Source: Actinacidiphila glaucinigra
GTDB taxonomy: Bacteria > Actinomycetota > Actinomycetes > Streptomycetales > Streptomycetaceae
Assembly: GCF_900188405.1 (NCBI RefSeq)
Contig: NZ_FZOF01000020.1
Location: forward strand, 62,001-126,000
Reading direction: 5' to 3'
DNA: 64,000 bases
This document shows, piece by piece, positions 1 to 8,502 of this stretch. Made by a program: the position numbers and the translations under genes. Under the pieces are notes generated by a model that worked only from the letters and a program-made list of their open reading frames with translations, was not told the DNA's origin and searched no databases. Numbering within the stretch: position 1 is the first letter of the stretch; every line of letters starts with the position of its first letter.

Positions 1-80
1 ATCACGAGAATGGCGACGGCCAGTACGAGACGGCCCTGCGGGCGCGCGAAACGCACCGGGAGATCGAGCGCCTCCGGTGA
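1..80 (+). CDS. C-terminal end of an unidentified protein (partial)
   Basis: The window opens inside an open frame that ends at TGA 78-80. The visible 25 residues start HENGDGQYETALR and finish REIERLR: charged and helix-forming, with codon thirds mostly G or C, as in real Streptomyces genes. Nothing in this tail identifies the family. A strong hairpin at 172-210 follows, as expected after a gene end. Whether the frame is real depends on sequence left of the window; the alternative is chance read-through of an intergenic stretch. Confidence 0.5.
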   Translation, partial: HENGDGQYETALRARETHREIERLR

Positions 81-171
81 TTGGAGCTTGGCAAGGGCCT
101 TTTGGCGAAACTGCACGGAACTCTTCCCTCAGCCGCATCCCTCGCCATTGGGACACAAGGCCGCAATGGCG

Positions 172-210
172 TCCGCGGGTCCCGGAAGGGAGGCATCCGG
201 GACCCGCGGA
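172..210. terminator. Hairpin terminator between convergent genes
   Basis: A perfect 14-bp inverted repeat (172-185 and 197-210, arm TCCGCGGGTCCCGG) encloses an 11-nt loop. It lies between the plus-strand gene tail ending at 80 and the minus-strand small gene ending at 221, so it can end transcription from both sides. There is no long U tract, which is common for high-GC actinomycete terminators. Confidence 0.75.
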
Positions 211-220
211 TCCATTTGTG

Positions 221-448
221 TCAGAGACCCGCGATCAGGCCGGTGGCCAGGCCGGTCACGGCGCCGGTGTTGACGCCGGAGATGCCCTCGACCGTGCCGA
301 CGACACCGGAGACGGTGCCGGCGACCGGGGCGATCGACTCGACGGTGCCGGTGGCGCTGGCCACGAGGCCGCCCACGAGACCGCCGGAGACGTTGTCCAG
401 GTCCGCGTCGGAGATCTCGCGGGTCTCAACCTGGGAGGTGAAGTCCAT
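221..448 (-). CDS. Double-glycine leader peptide, RiPP-precursor-like
   Basis: A 75-residue protein. ATG 448-446 is preferred over upstream in-frame starts because a GAAGGGAAA ribosome-binding site lies just before it. Residues 1-23 look like a class II leader: acidic, with EISDADLDNVSGG ending in the double glycine used by PCAT-type or LanT-type proteases. The remaining 52 residues are almost only Gly, Val, Ala, Ser, Thr, Leu and Ile in loose VGT/VSG-type repeats. There is no cysteine, so lanthionine rings cannot form even though such genes are often labelled type A2 lantipeptides. No modifying enzyme or transporter is visible nearby. It could be an unmodified bacteriocin-like or structural peptide. 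The leader call is fairly firm; the product type is unknown. Confidence 0.6.
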   Translation of the reverse strand: MDFTSQVETREISDADLDNVSGGLVGGLVASATGTVESIAPVAGTVSGVVGTVEGISGVNTGAVTGLATGLIAGL

Positions 449-864
449 GGGGGGTTTCCCTTCGTGTGAACACATTTCATGTGGCGAATCATCAGGGGGG
501 CAACCTCTTCGCCACGGCACGGGATACAAGCATGGGAGCCGGTGGCGCGGCCAATTGCCGATCAGGGCGTTCGAATTTGGTTCGGATCCATGGCTTCACC
601 GGTGTGCGCTGTTTCCCACCTCGCGGTGGCAATTCCTTCACACCCGGGGAGGGCGCCGGAGTCGCGGAACCGGGCACTCCGGATCAAACCGCGCGCACCG
701 GTGCGGGGTGTCCCGTGCGGACGTGCGGGCGTATGTCGCCCACGTGTGCGGTGTGCAGATTTACCGGAGGTAATGTTCAGCCCTGCGCTTGAGCCGGGCC
801 TGCCGCCCCGTGAGCAGGGGTGATCCACGGTGCGCGGGCACCGGGGGCCGATGGCGGGACGGGC
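449..864. other. Intergenic region upstream of the leader-peptide gene
   Basis: A gap of 416 bp separates the minus-strand TetR gene end (865) from the start of the leader-peptide gene (448). It should hold that gene's promoter, but I see no convincing -35/-10 pair. The stretch around 560-600 is less GC-rich than its surroundings. Open frames here lack Streptomyces codon bias and I do not call them. Confidence 0.4.
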
Positions 865-1584
865 TCAGGCGGTGGCCGGACGGGCCCGGCCGGCGGCGTC
901 TCCCTCGGTGCCGGACAGCCCGAAGTCGCAGAGCCTGCCGATGAGTTCCAGAGCGGTGTCGGTCAGGTCCGCGGCCTCGCGGGCGTCGTCGCAGACGACG
1001 AGCTCCCGCCCGATCTCGGCGATCGTCGTCGTGAGCGCGATCAGCAGGGCGCGGTCGCCCGGCCGTTCGTGGGTGATGCCGAGCAGCGTCGCGTTGTGGC
1101 TGATCCAGGTCCTGAGGTTCTGCCGGCCGAGCAGGTCGAAGCCCGGCGGGGTGTCCCCGGTGTAGAAGAGCCTGGCCATCTCCCGCCGGGCCCGGGTGTG
1201 CTCCAGGTACGCGCGGGTGCCGGTCAGGAAGAGGGCGCGCGGGCGGCTCTCGCCGGTCTCCCGGAGCCGGGCCACCGCCCGGGCCGTGGTCTGCGCCTGC
1301 GCGGTGCGGAACTCCTCCCACAGGGCCAGGAAGAGGTCCACCTTGCCGTCGAAGTGGTGGTAGAGCCCGCCGACGCTGGCGTCCGCGCGGCGGACCACCT
1401 CGGCGATGCCGGCCGCCGCGTACCCCGACTCCCCGAAGACCTCGCGGGCCGCCTTGAGGAGCGCCTGCCGGGTGGTCGCCGCCCGGCCGGGCGTCCGGGC
1501 CGGGGCCGGCCCGGACGCCCCACCGGTCGTGGGAAGGTCCGCGGGATCGCCGATGAGCAGCTCGTCACCGCGTGTGTCGCCCAT
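865..1584 (-). CDS. TetR-family transcriptional regulator
   Basis: A 239-residue protein; ATG 1584 is preceded by GGAAGG. After a disordered proline/alanine-rich N-terminus of about 35 residues, the TetR helix-turn-helix reads ALLKAAREVFGESGYAAAGI, then SVGGLYHHFDGK (roughly residues 38-83). The C-terminal half is helical and ligand-binding in this family. It is the last gene downstream of the liv importer genes on the same strand and probably controls them. Paired ACCGAATC/GATTCGGT palindromes at the two liv transcription-unit starts are candidate operators, although none lies before this gene itself. The ligand cannot be inferred. Confidence 0.85.
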   Translation of the reverse strand: MGDTRGDELLIGDPADLPTTGGASGPAPARTPGRAATTRQALLKAAREVFGESGYAAAGIAEVVRRADASVGGLYHHFDGKVDLFLALWEEFRTAQAQTTARAVARLRETGESRPRALFLTGTRAYLEHTRARREMARLFYTGDTPPGFDLLGRQNLRTWISHNATLLGITHERPGDRALLIALTTTIAEIGRELVVCDDAREAADLTDTALELIGRLCDFGLSGTEGDAAGRARPATA

Positions 1585-1663
1585 CCCGGGACCTTCCGTC
1601 CGTCACGGTCGCGTCGCGCCGTGAACCCACTGCCTGGAGGGGCAGCACACTACCCCTGGTCGT

Positions 1664-2980
1664 TCAGGACGCCGGGATGCCGTTGGCCGGGGCCTCCGGC
1701 GGCGCCGTGGTGTACGGCGTGATGGCGCCCTGCTCGTCGTCCGTCACCAGCGGCGTGCCCTGCAGGGCGACTTCGGTGCTGCCCTTCAGGATGCCGATCT
1801 GGACGCCGGTGTAGCCCGCGTGGGAGTCCCCGCTGAACCGGAACGGCACCAGCCCGGGCCCGGTGAATCCGCCCTTCTCCACGGCCTTCACCAGCGACTC
1901 GCGCGTGGGGTTCTTCCCGGCGCCCTGCAGCGCCTGGACGAAGGTGTAGGCCATGGACATCCCGAACTCGACGTTGCCGTCGAAGGGCAGCTTCGGGATG
2001 TATTTGTCGTGGATCCCGCGGAAGAGCTTGATCCAGCTGTTGGAGGCGTCGTTGGTGGGCGGCATGTAGGTGTCGGTGATGATGCCGTCCATGAGCGCCG
2101 CCGGGTCGGCCGTGCCGCCCGCCTGCTTGGCGAAGGACTGCAGCAGGCCCGCCAGGGTGGTCGGGTCGGAACCGACGTTGGTCACCACCATCTGCGGGTT
2201 GTACTGGAGCTTGAGCGAGGTGAGCTTGAACAGCGCGGTGTACGTCGGGATGGTGAACAGCACCACCACGTCCGCCTTGGACTGGGCGATGGCCGTGACC
2301 TGCGGGGCGATGTCGGTGCCGCCGGGCTGGTAGCTCTGCCGGCTGACCACCGACTCCTTGGGGATGTACTGGTCCAGGCCCTCGACGCCGTCCTTGCCGA
2401 AGTCGTCGCCCTGGTAGAAGTAGGCGACCTTCTTGCCCGCGAAGTTCTCCTTGATGTACTGGCCGAGGATCTTGCCCTCGACGAGGTAGTCCGGCTGCCA
2501 GCCGAAGGTCTGCGGGTGCTTGTCGGGCTGGTCCCAGCAGCGGCAGCCGGAGGACACGAACAGGTCCGGCACGCGGCGGCTGTTGAGGAAGTCGACCACC
2601 TTGGTGTGGGTCGGCGTGCCGAGGCCGCCCACCATGGCGAAGATCTTGTCCTCCAGGACGAGTTCCTTGGTGACCTTCACCGTCTGGGTCGGGTTGTAGG
2701 CGTCGTCCTTGTACCGGAAGTCGATCTTCCGGCCGTTGACCCCGCCGTTGGCGTTGACGTGGTCGAAGTACGCCTTGGCGCCCGCCGAGACGTTGCTGTA
2801 CCCGGGTGCCGCGGGCCCGGTGAGCGGCTGGTGGCTGCCGATGACGATGCTGTCCTCGGTGACGCCCGGCGCGGCGGAACCGCCGCCGGAGCCGCCCGAA
2901 CAGGCGGTGAGCACCAGGGCCAGCACGGCCAGCGCGGCGCCGCCGCGCAGACGCAGGCCGTGTCGGTGACTTCTTCTCAT
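1664..2980 (-). CDS. livK: Branched-chain amino-acid-type ABC transporter substrate-binding lipoprotein
   Basis: A 438-residue extracellular binding lipoprotein. The signal peptide ends in the lipobox LTAC at about residue 27, followed by a Ser/Gly linker. The mature part is a periplasmic-binding fold of the LivJ/LivK class (IGSHQPLTGPAAPGYSN, then YFYQGDDFGKDG). An AGGAGGGG ribosome-binding site precedes ATG 2980. It is separated from livM by 88 bp containing its own palindrome, so it may have a separate promoter. Proteins of this class bind varied ligands (amino acids, amides, aromatic acids), so the true substrate is not known. Confidence 0.88.
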   Translation of the reverse strand: MRRSHRHGLRLRGGAALAVLALVLTACSGGSGGGSAAPGVTEDSIVIGSHQPLTGPAAPGYSNVSAGAKAYFDHVNANGGVNGRKIDFRYKDDAYNPTQTVKVTKELVLEDKIFAMVGGLGTPTHTKVVDFLNSRRVPDLFVSSGCRCWDQPDKHPQTFGWQPDYLVEGKILGQYIKENFAGKKVAYFYQGDDFGKDGVEGLDQYIPKESVVSRQSYQPGGTDIAPQVTAIAQSKADVVVLFTIPTYTALFKLTSLKLQYNPQMVVTNVGSDPTTLAGLLQSFAKQAGGTADPAALMDGIITDTYMPPTNDASNSWIKLFRGIHDKYIPKLPFDGNVEFGMSMAYTFVQALQGAGKNPTRESLVKAVEKGGFTGPGLVPFRFSGDSHAGYTGVQIGILKGSTEVALQGTPLVTDDEQGAITPYTTAPPEAPANGIPAS

Positions 2981-2993
2981 GACCCCTCCTGGA

Positions 2994-3010
2994 ACCGAAT
3001 CGGATTCGGT
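2994..3010. promoter_or_regulatory. 17-bp palindrome before livK, candidate TetR operator
   Basis: ACCGAATC-G-GATTCGGT is perfectly symmetric about a central base. It ends about 13 nt upstream of the livK start, next to the ribosome-binding site. A related element sits at 6794-6816 upstream of livG. Two copies at the same transport system, next to a TetR gene, suggest a shared operator. Binding is inferred. Confidence 0.6.
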
Positions 3011-3068
3011 GGGTTTTGAACGGATTTCACGTGACGTGCCGGTGGTTGACGGAACGGGATGTGGACGG

Positions 3069-4163
3069 TCAGGTACCGGAACCCCGGGTGCGGAGCCGCC
3101 GGACCAGACGGATGAGGGCCCCTTGGATCCCTTGCGGGAACAGGAGCATCGACAGGACGAGGGCGAGGCCGTACAGGGCCAGCGGCAGGTTCGCGTAGAA
3201 GCCCCGGGACAGGTGCAGGGCGTCCGCCACGTCCCCCGTCCAGTTGGGCAGCAGGACGAGGAGCACCGAGCCGTACACGGCGCCCGCCAGGCTGCCCAGG
3301 CCGCCGAGCACGGCCGCGGTCAGCAGGGACAGCGAGAGCGCCAGCGGGAACGCGCCGGGCGCGGCCAGCGAGCTGACCACCGCGAGGAGTGCGCCGCCCA
3401 GGCCCGCGCAGGCCGCGCTGACCACGAAGGCGAGCACCCGCAGCCGGGCCACGTGGATGCCGGCCAGCGCCGCGGAGACCTCGTCGTCCCGGATCGCCCG
3501 CCACGACCGGCCGACGCGGCTGCGCCCGAGGTCGGCGAGGAGCACCAGCACCACCACCGCGCACAGCACGCAGACCCAGGCCTGCCAGCGCTCCATCGGG
3601 AAGTACGGGCCCAGCGCCTCGGGCGGCGGGGGCGAGTCCACCACGAGCCCGTTCTCGCCGCCGAGCAGATCGGTCAGGTGCCGGTAGTTGGCGAGCGCCG
3701 GCAGCCCGACGGCCAGGGTGAGGGTCGCGCCCGCGAGGTACGGGCCCTGCAGCCGCGCCGCGGCGGCGCCCACCAGCGCGCCGAGGGCGGCCGCGACCGC
3801 CGTGCCCGCCAGCAGCGAGACGGCCAGCGACCAGCCCAGTTCGGTGAGGAAGAGGCCGGTCCCGTAGGCGCCCGCCGCCATCAGCGCGCCGTGCCCCAGC
3901 GAGATCTGGCCGTTGGTCCCGGTCAGGACGGTCAGCCCGGCGACCGCGCACACGTACGTGGCGACGGTGGCGACCTCCAGGTTCTGGAACGGCGACAGCA
4001 GCGCGCTGACGCCGCAGACCACCAGCAGCCCGAGCAGCGCGGGCACCAGGTGCCGTACCGCGGTGCGGTCCATCGGACCCCGCAGCCGGGCCGCCAGGCC
4101 GGCGGCCGCCGGGCCCCCGAGCGGGGACCCCAGGTCCTTCGAGGTGTCGGTCGTGTCGGTCAT
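3069..4163 (-). CDS. livM: Branched-chain amino-acid-type ABC transporter permease LivM
   Basis: A 364-residue inner-membrane permease. About ten hydrophobic helices cover residues 40-350, with the LivM signature region LTGTNGQISLGHGALMAAGAY near residue 80. A cytoplasmic loop reads GRSWRAIRDDEVSAALAGI, the EAA-like coupling motif of this family. It pairs with LivH, whose gene lies just upstream (4171-5046, 7-bp gap), to form the transmembrane heterodimer served by LivF and LivG. Confidence 0.9.
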   Translation of the reverse strand: MTDTTDTSKDLGSPLGGPAAAGLAARLRGPMDRTAVRHLVPALLGLLVVCGVSALLSPFQNLEVATVATYVCAVAGLTVLTGTNGQISLGHGALMAAGAYGTGLFLTELGWSLAVSLLAGTAVAAALGALVGAAAARLQGPYLAGATLTLAVGLPALANYRHLTDLLGGENGLVVDSPPPPEALGPYFPMERWQAWVCVLCAVVVLVLLADLGRSRVGRSWRAIRDDEVSAALAGIHVARLRVLAFVVSAACAGLGGALLAVVSSLAAPGAFPLALSLSLLTAAVLGGLGSLAGAVYGSVLLVLLPNWTGDVADALHLSRGFYANLPLALYGLALVLSMLLFPQGIQGALIRLVRRLRTRGSGT

Positions 4164-4170
4164 GTGCCCC

Positions 4171-5046
4171 TCACACCCGTCGCACGGAGGTACGCGAGAA
4201 CAGGCCGTTGGGCCTGATCATCAGCACCGTCATCAGCACCGCCAGCGCGCCCAGCAGCGCGACCTCGGACCCCAGGTACCCCGAGACGTAGGAGAGGGTG
4301 AGCCCGACCACGAGCCCGCCGACCACCGCACCGGGCGGGCTGTCCAGCCCCCCGACGACGGCGGCGGCGAAACCGAACACCAGCACCGCGTCGAATTGGT
4401 TGGGCCCGACGAAGGTCGCCGGCGCCACCAGGACCCCGGCGAGCGCCCCGACCGCCCCCGCCAGCGCCCAGCCCAGCGTGAGCACCCGCCCGACCCGCAC
4501 CCCGAACATCCGGGCCACCTCGGGGGAGAAGGCCGCCGCACGCATCCGCAGCCCCACCGGGGTGACCCGGAAGAGCAGCACGAGCAGCGCCATCACCACC
4601 AGCACGGCCCCGATGACGAACAGGTCCGAGGGCGACAGCAGCAACCGGGCGTCGCCCACCGTGAAGCCCTTGATGCCCAGCAGCGGCGGGAAGGAGCGCG
4701 GCGAACCGCCCCACACCATCCCGGCCACCGCCTGCAGGAACAGCAGCAGACCGAGGGTGACGATCACCGCGTTCATCGGCGGCCCGTTCTCGATCGGGCG
4801 GACCAGCACCCGCTCCACGACCGCCCCCAGGACGAACCCCGAGACGAGGGCGGCCAGCAGCCCGAGCCAGTACGAACCCGTCGCGTCGATCACGCCGAGC
4901 GCGACGAAGGTCGTGATCATCAGCATGCCGCCCTGGGCGAAGTTGACGATCCGGGTCGCCCGCCAGATGAGCACCAGGGCCAGCGCGACCGCGGCGTAGA
5001 CGATGCCGCTGCTCACCCCGCCCAGCGTCAGATTGATGAAGTACAT
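4171..5046 (-). CDS. livH: Branched-chain amino-acid-type ABC transporter permease LivH
   Basis: A 291-residue membrane protein. Its N-terminus (FINLTLGGVSSGIVYAAVAL) is typical of LivH, followed by about eight transmembrane helices. The loop GLRMRAAAFSPEVARMFGV is the conserved cytoplasmic coupling loop (around residue 190). The gene abuts livF, whose stop immediately precedes this ATG, so the two are translated as one operon. Confidence 0.9.
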   Translation of the reverse strand: MYFINLTLGGVSSGIVYAAVALALVLIWRATRIVNFAQGGMLMITTFVALGVIDATGSYWLGLLAALVSGFVLGAVVERVLVRPIENGPPMNAVIVTLGLLLFLQAVAGMVWGGSPRSFPPLLGIKGFTVGDARLLLSPSDLFVIGAVLVVMALLVLLFRVTPVGLRMRAAAFSPEVARMFGVRVGRVLTLGWALAGAVGALAGVLVAPATFVGPNQFDAVLVFGFAAAVVGGLDSPPGAVVGGLVVGLTLSYVSGYLGSEVALLGALAVLMTVLMIRPNGLFSRTSVRRV

Positions 5047-5763
5047 TCAGAACCCCAGATAGGCGTGGCGGAGGTCGTCCGCGGTGGCGAGGCTCGCGGC
5101 CGCGTCGGACGCGACCACCCGCCCCAGGTTCAGCACGACGCCGTGGTCCGCGACGGACAGGGCGCTGCGCGCGTTCTGCTCCACCAGGAGCACGGTGAGC
5201 CCCTGCCGCTCCCGCAACTCCCGCAGGACCGCGAGGATCTGCGCGGTGACCCGGGGAGCGAGCCCCAGCGACGGCTCGTCGAGCAGCAGCAGCCGCGGCC
5301 GGGTCATCAGCGCCCTGCCGATGGCCAGCATCTGCCGTTCGCCGCCGGAGAGCGTCTCCGCGAGCCGTGCGCGCCGCTCGGCCAGCGCGGGGAACAGGGC
5401 GTACACCTCGTCCAGCCCGGTGGACTGCAGCGCCCTGCGCTCGCGCCGGTTCCGCCACAGGACGCCCAGCCGGAGGTTGTCCTGGACGGTCAGCTCGGTG
5501 ATGACCCCGCGGCCCTCCGGCACATGGGCCAGGCCCAGCCGTACGACCTCCTCGACGGGCAGCCGGGTGATGTCGGTGCCGTCGAGCAGGACGCTGCCGG
5601 AGCGGGGCCGCACGAGCCCGTTGACGGTGCGAAGGAGCGTCGTCTTGCCGGCGCCGTTGGCGCCCAGCACGGCGGTGATGCTGCCCTGGTCCACGGTGAG
5701 GGACACCTCGTCCAGGGCCCGCACCATGCCGTAGGAGACGGCGAGTTCACGGACCTCAAGCAC
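5047..5763 (-). CDS. livF: ABC transporter ATP-binding protein LivF
   Basis: A 238-residue cytoplasmic ATPase. Walker A is GANGAGKTT (about residues 33-41). The signature LSGGERQMLAIGRALM (about 137-152) and Walker B LLLLDEPSLGLAP follow; the latter is the LivF-type form. The gene starts with GTG and overlaps the end of livG by 8 bp. It works with LivG to energise the LivH/LivM channel. Confidence 0.9.
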   Translation of the reverse strand: MLEVRELAVSYGMVRALDEVSLTVDQGSITAVLGANGAGKTTLLRTVNGLVRPRSGSVLLDGTDITRLPVEEVVRLGLAHVPEGRGVITELTVQDNLRLGVLWRNRRERRALQSTGLDEVYALFPALAERRARLAETLSGGERQMLAIGRALMTRPRLLLLDEPSLGLAPRVTAQILAVLRELRERQGLTVLLVEQNARSALSVADHGVVLNLGRVVASDAAASLATADDLRHAYLGF

Positions 5764-6592
5764 GGGAGGACTCCTCTCGTGACCCGGGCGCCGCCGGTGC
5801 CGCGGTGTCGGCCGGCGCCGGTGTCCCCTCGGTGACCTCGTCGCCGAGGTACGCCTCGGTCACCAGCGGGTCGTCGCGTACCTCGTCCGGGGTGCCGTAG
5901 GCGATGACCTTGCCGAAGTCGAGGACCAGGACCCGGTCGCAGACCCGCATGACCAGGTCCATGTGGTGCTCGACGAGGATCACCGACATCCTTTCGCGCA
6001 GCCCGGAGATGACCTCGCCCAGTTCGCGCATGCCGTCCTCGGACAGCCCCGAGGCCGGCTCGTCGAGCAGCAGCAGCCGCGGCTCGCCGACCAGCGCCCG
6101 GGCCAGCGCGACCTGCTTCTGCACCCCGTAGGGGAGCTCGCCGGGGAGCCGGCCGGCGGCGTCCTCCGCGCCGAGCTCCCGCAGGACGGCCAGCGAACGG
6201 TGGCGCAGCAGCCGCTCGTCGCGGTCCGAACGGGGCAGGCCCAGCAGCGCGGAGGCGAAGCCCGCCCGCGCGTGCCGGGTCGCCCCGACCATGACGTTCT
6301 CCAGCACGGTGAGCCGGGGGAACAGCCCCAGGCCCTGCAGGGTCCTGGCGATGCCGAGCCGGGCCAGCTGGTGCGGGCGGGGCCAGGGCAGTGCCCGGTC
6401 CTGCCAGTGCAGCGTCCCGGCAGCGGGGCGCACAAAGCCGCACACGGCGTTGAACAGGGTCGTCTTACCGGCCCCGTTGGGGCCGATGACGCCGAGCACT
6501 TCGCCCGGCCGGACCGACAGGGACACCGCATCGAGGGCGGACAGGCCTCCGAAGGAGACCTCGAGTCCGTCGATGCGCAGGAGGCTTTCCAC
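5756..6592 (-). CDS. livG: ABC transporter ATP-binding protein LivG
   Basis: A 278-residue ATPase. Walker A is GPNGAGKTT (about residues 37-45) and Walker B is LLLLDEPASGLSE. The Q-loop and switch-region spacing is that of LivG, with the long insertion before the signature that separates LivG from LivF. A GTG start (6592) follows AAGGAAGG. As the first gene of livG-F-H-M, it marks the promoter side of the operon; the candidate operator at 6794-6816 lies about 200 bp upstream. Confidence 0.9.
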   Translation of the reverse strand: MESLLRIDGLEVSFGGLSALDAVSLSVRPGEVLGVIGPNGAGKTTLFNAVCGFVRPAAGTLHWQDRALPWPRPHQLARLGIARTLQGLGLFPRLTVLENVMVGATRHARAGFASALLGLPRSDRDERLLRHRSLAVLRELGAEDAAGRLPGELPYGVQKQVALARALVGEPRLLLLDEPASGLSEDGMRELGEVISGLRERMSVILVEHHMDLVMRVCDRVLVLDFGKVIAYGTPDEVRDDPLVTEAYLGDEVTEGTPAPADTAAPAAPGSREESSRA

Positions 6593-6876
6593 CAGTCACC
6601 CTTCCTTGGGAGTTCGGCGGGGGTGGTACGGGACGAGAGGGGCGAGGGGTCGGGGATCGGGGGTCGGGGGTCGGATTGCGCGGACGGTCCGGTCGCCCGG
6701 TCGTCCGCCGGCTCGGCGCGGGGTCGTTCGGGTCGCTGCGCCGGGCCTCTCGCGCGCGGTGGCCTGCCGTTCGGGAGGACTCCCCCCAGCCCGACCGAAT
6801 CAGAATCGGATTCGGTTCCGACTGAGGGTGACCCCTGCCCGAAGTGCTGACAAGCCCCCGGTGGCGAGGAGTTCGG
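6593..6876. other. livG upstream region with G-tracts and a palindrome
   Basis: This 284-bp gap separates the symporter end (6877) from livG. It holds a GGGGTC-type tandem stretch with four G-tracts (6646-6670) that could fold as a G-quadruplex on the plus strand, and the palindromic element at 6794-6816. I see no clear consensus -10 box. Confidence 0.5.
6794..6816. promoter_or_regulatory. Second ACCGAATC/GATTCGGT element, candidate operator of livG
   Basis: Perfect 8-bp arms ACCGAATC (6794-6801) and GATTCGGT (6809-6816) are separated by 7 bp. The inner part (6803-6813) repeats the GAATC-G-GATTC core of the palindrome before livK, so two overlapping sites can be drawn. It is the only other copy I noticed in the window. 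Confidence 0.55.
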
Positions 6877-8502
6877 CTAGCCGGCGCCCGCGAGCAGGCG
6901 CGCCTCGCCCGCCTCGTAGCGCCGCCTGCTCTCGGCGGCCGTCCCGTCCCGGCGCCGCCGGTCGTAGCGGCTGCCGAGCCAGCCGGCGAGGAAGCCGAAG
7001 GGGATGGACACCAACCCGGCGGTCTGCAGCGGGAACCAGTGGAAGTCGCGGTCCGGGAAGAGCGCCGTGGGGCCGCCGGACACCGCCGTCGAGAACACCG
7101 TCAGCAGCAGGACGCACCCCGTGCCGCCGTACAGCGCGGCCAGCAGGCCCGTGCGGCCGAAGCCCCGCCAGAACAACGAGTAGGTGAGGGCCGGCGCCAC
7201 CGCCGAGGCACCGATCGCCAGCGCGGTCGTCGTCATGACGGCGACGTTCCAGTCCTGGACCAGCGCGGCCAGGGCCACCGCCGTCGCGCCGACGCCCACG
7301 GCCGCCCACCGGGCCACCGCCAGCTCGGTGCGCGCCGCGGCGCGCCCGTCGCGCATCGCGTGCCCGAACAGGTCGTGCGCCAGCGACGACGCGGCGGCCA
7401 GGGTCAGCCCCGACACCGACGACAGAAGCGTCACGAACACCGTCCCGCAGACCGCGGCGTACAGCAGCGTCTCGCCGATCGACGGCGCCGCCGCCCCGAA
7501 CGCCCGGGCCAGCATCAGCACCGAGGTGCGGCCCTCGGGGTCGGCCCCGGTGATCAGCCGTGCGCCGACCATGGCGGCCGCGCCCGCGCCCATGACCGTG
7601 CCCAGCAGGCAGAACGTGGTGACCGCGCCGACCGCCCAGGACATCGAGCGGCGCACGGCGGGGGCGTCGGGCGCCGAGTACAGACGCATCGTCACATGCG
7701 GCAGACACGCAACTCCGAGGACGACCGTGAGCTGCAGCCCGATGAAGTCCAGCTTCCCCTCGGTGGTCCGCCCCAGCTCCAGGCCCTGCCGCAGGTACGC
7801 CTCGCCGGCCCCGCTGCCCGCCTGCGCGGCGCGCAGCAGGGCGTCCGCGCTCCAGCCGAAGCGGCTCAAGACGAGCGCGGCGACCACGGCGCTGCTGCCC
7901 AGCAGCATCACGATCTTGATGATCTGGATGAGCGCCGTGCCCCGCATGCCGCCCATCGCCGCGTAGGCCACCATGAGGGTGCCGATCATGGCGATGGAGA
8001 CGGTGCGCGCGCCGTCGAGGTGGATGCCCAGGATGGCGGTGAGCAGCGAACCCGCCCCCGACAGCTGCACGATGAGGAACGGCAGGCAGGCGGCCAGCGT
8101 GACCACGCTCGCGGCGATCCGCACCGACCGGCCGCGCATCGTGCGGGCGAGGACGTCGCCCATGGTGAACCGCCCGGCGTTGCGCAGGGGTTCGGCCAGC
8201 AGGAACATCAGCACCACCAGCGACATGCCGGTGCTGGTCGCCAGCACGAAGCCGTCGTAGCCGAAGAGCGCGATGATGCCGGTGGTGCTGAGGACGGTCG
8301 CGGCGGAGATGTAGTCGCCCGCGATGGCCAGGCCGTTCTTGAACGGGGTGAGGGTGCGGTACCCGGTGTAGAACTCCGCGAGGTCGTCCCGTTCCGGCCC
8401 GGCGAAGACGCTCAGCAGCAGGGTGCAGGTCACCAGGAACGTGAAGAAGAGGAGGACGGCGGTCTGCGTCCCCGAGTCGTATCCGGCCGCGAACTGGTTC
8501 AC
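6877..8502 (-). CDS. actP: Sodium/acetate-type solute symporter (SSS family)
   Basis: A 541-residue integral membrane protein of the sodium:solute symporter family, ActP/MctC type, moving small monocarboxylates such as acetate or pyruvate. The GTG start overlaps the DUF485 stop as GTGA (8502-8499), which rejects the much longer upstream frame. About 13 helices are visible. Family signatures include the conserved FAGPERDDLAEFYTGYR after helix 1 and GDYISAATVLSTTGI near residue 70. The DUF485 plus ActP arrangement is standard for this subfamily. Exact substrate is inferred. Confidence 0.88.
   Translation of the reverse strand: MNQFAAGYDSGTQTAVLLFFTFLVTCTLLLSVFAGPERDDLAEFYTGYRTLTPFKNGLAIAGDYISAATVLSTTGIIALFGYDGFVLATSTGMSLVVLMFLLAEPLRNAGRFTMGDVLARTMRGRSVRIAASVVTLAACLPFLIVQLSGAGSLLTAILGIHLDGARTVSIAMIGTLMVAYAAMGGMRGTALIQIIKIVMLLGSSAVVAALVLSRFGWSADALLRAAQAGSGAGEAYLRQGLELGRTTEGKLDFIGLQLTVVLGVACLPHVTMRLYSAPDAPAVRRSMSWAVGAVTTFCLLGTVMGAGAAAMVGARLITGADPEGRTSVLMLARAFGAAAPSIGETLLYAAVCGTVFVTLLSSVSGLTLAAASSLAHDLFGHAMRDGRAAARTELAVARWAAVGVGATAVALAALVQDWNVAVMTTTALAIGASAVAPALTYSLFWRGFGRTGLLAALYGGTGCVLLLTVFSTAVSGGPTALFPDRDFHWFPLQTAGLVSIPFGFLAGWLGSRYDRRRRDGTAAESRRRYEAGEARLLAGAG

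Noticed and set aside
771..824. 16-codon frame MFSPALEPG after GGAGGTA
   Set aside because: The purine run is only 2 nt from the ATG, too close to serve as a ribosome-binding site, and the peptide has no recognisable feature.
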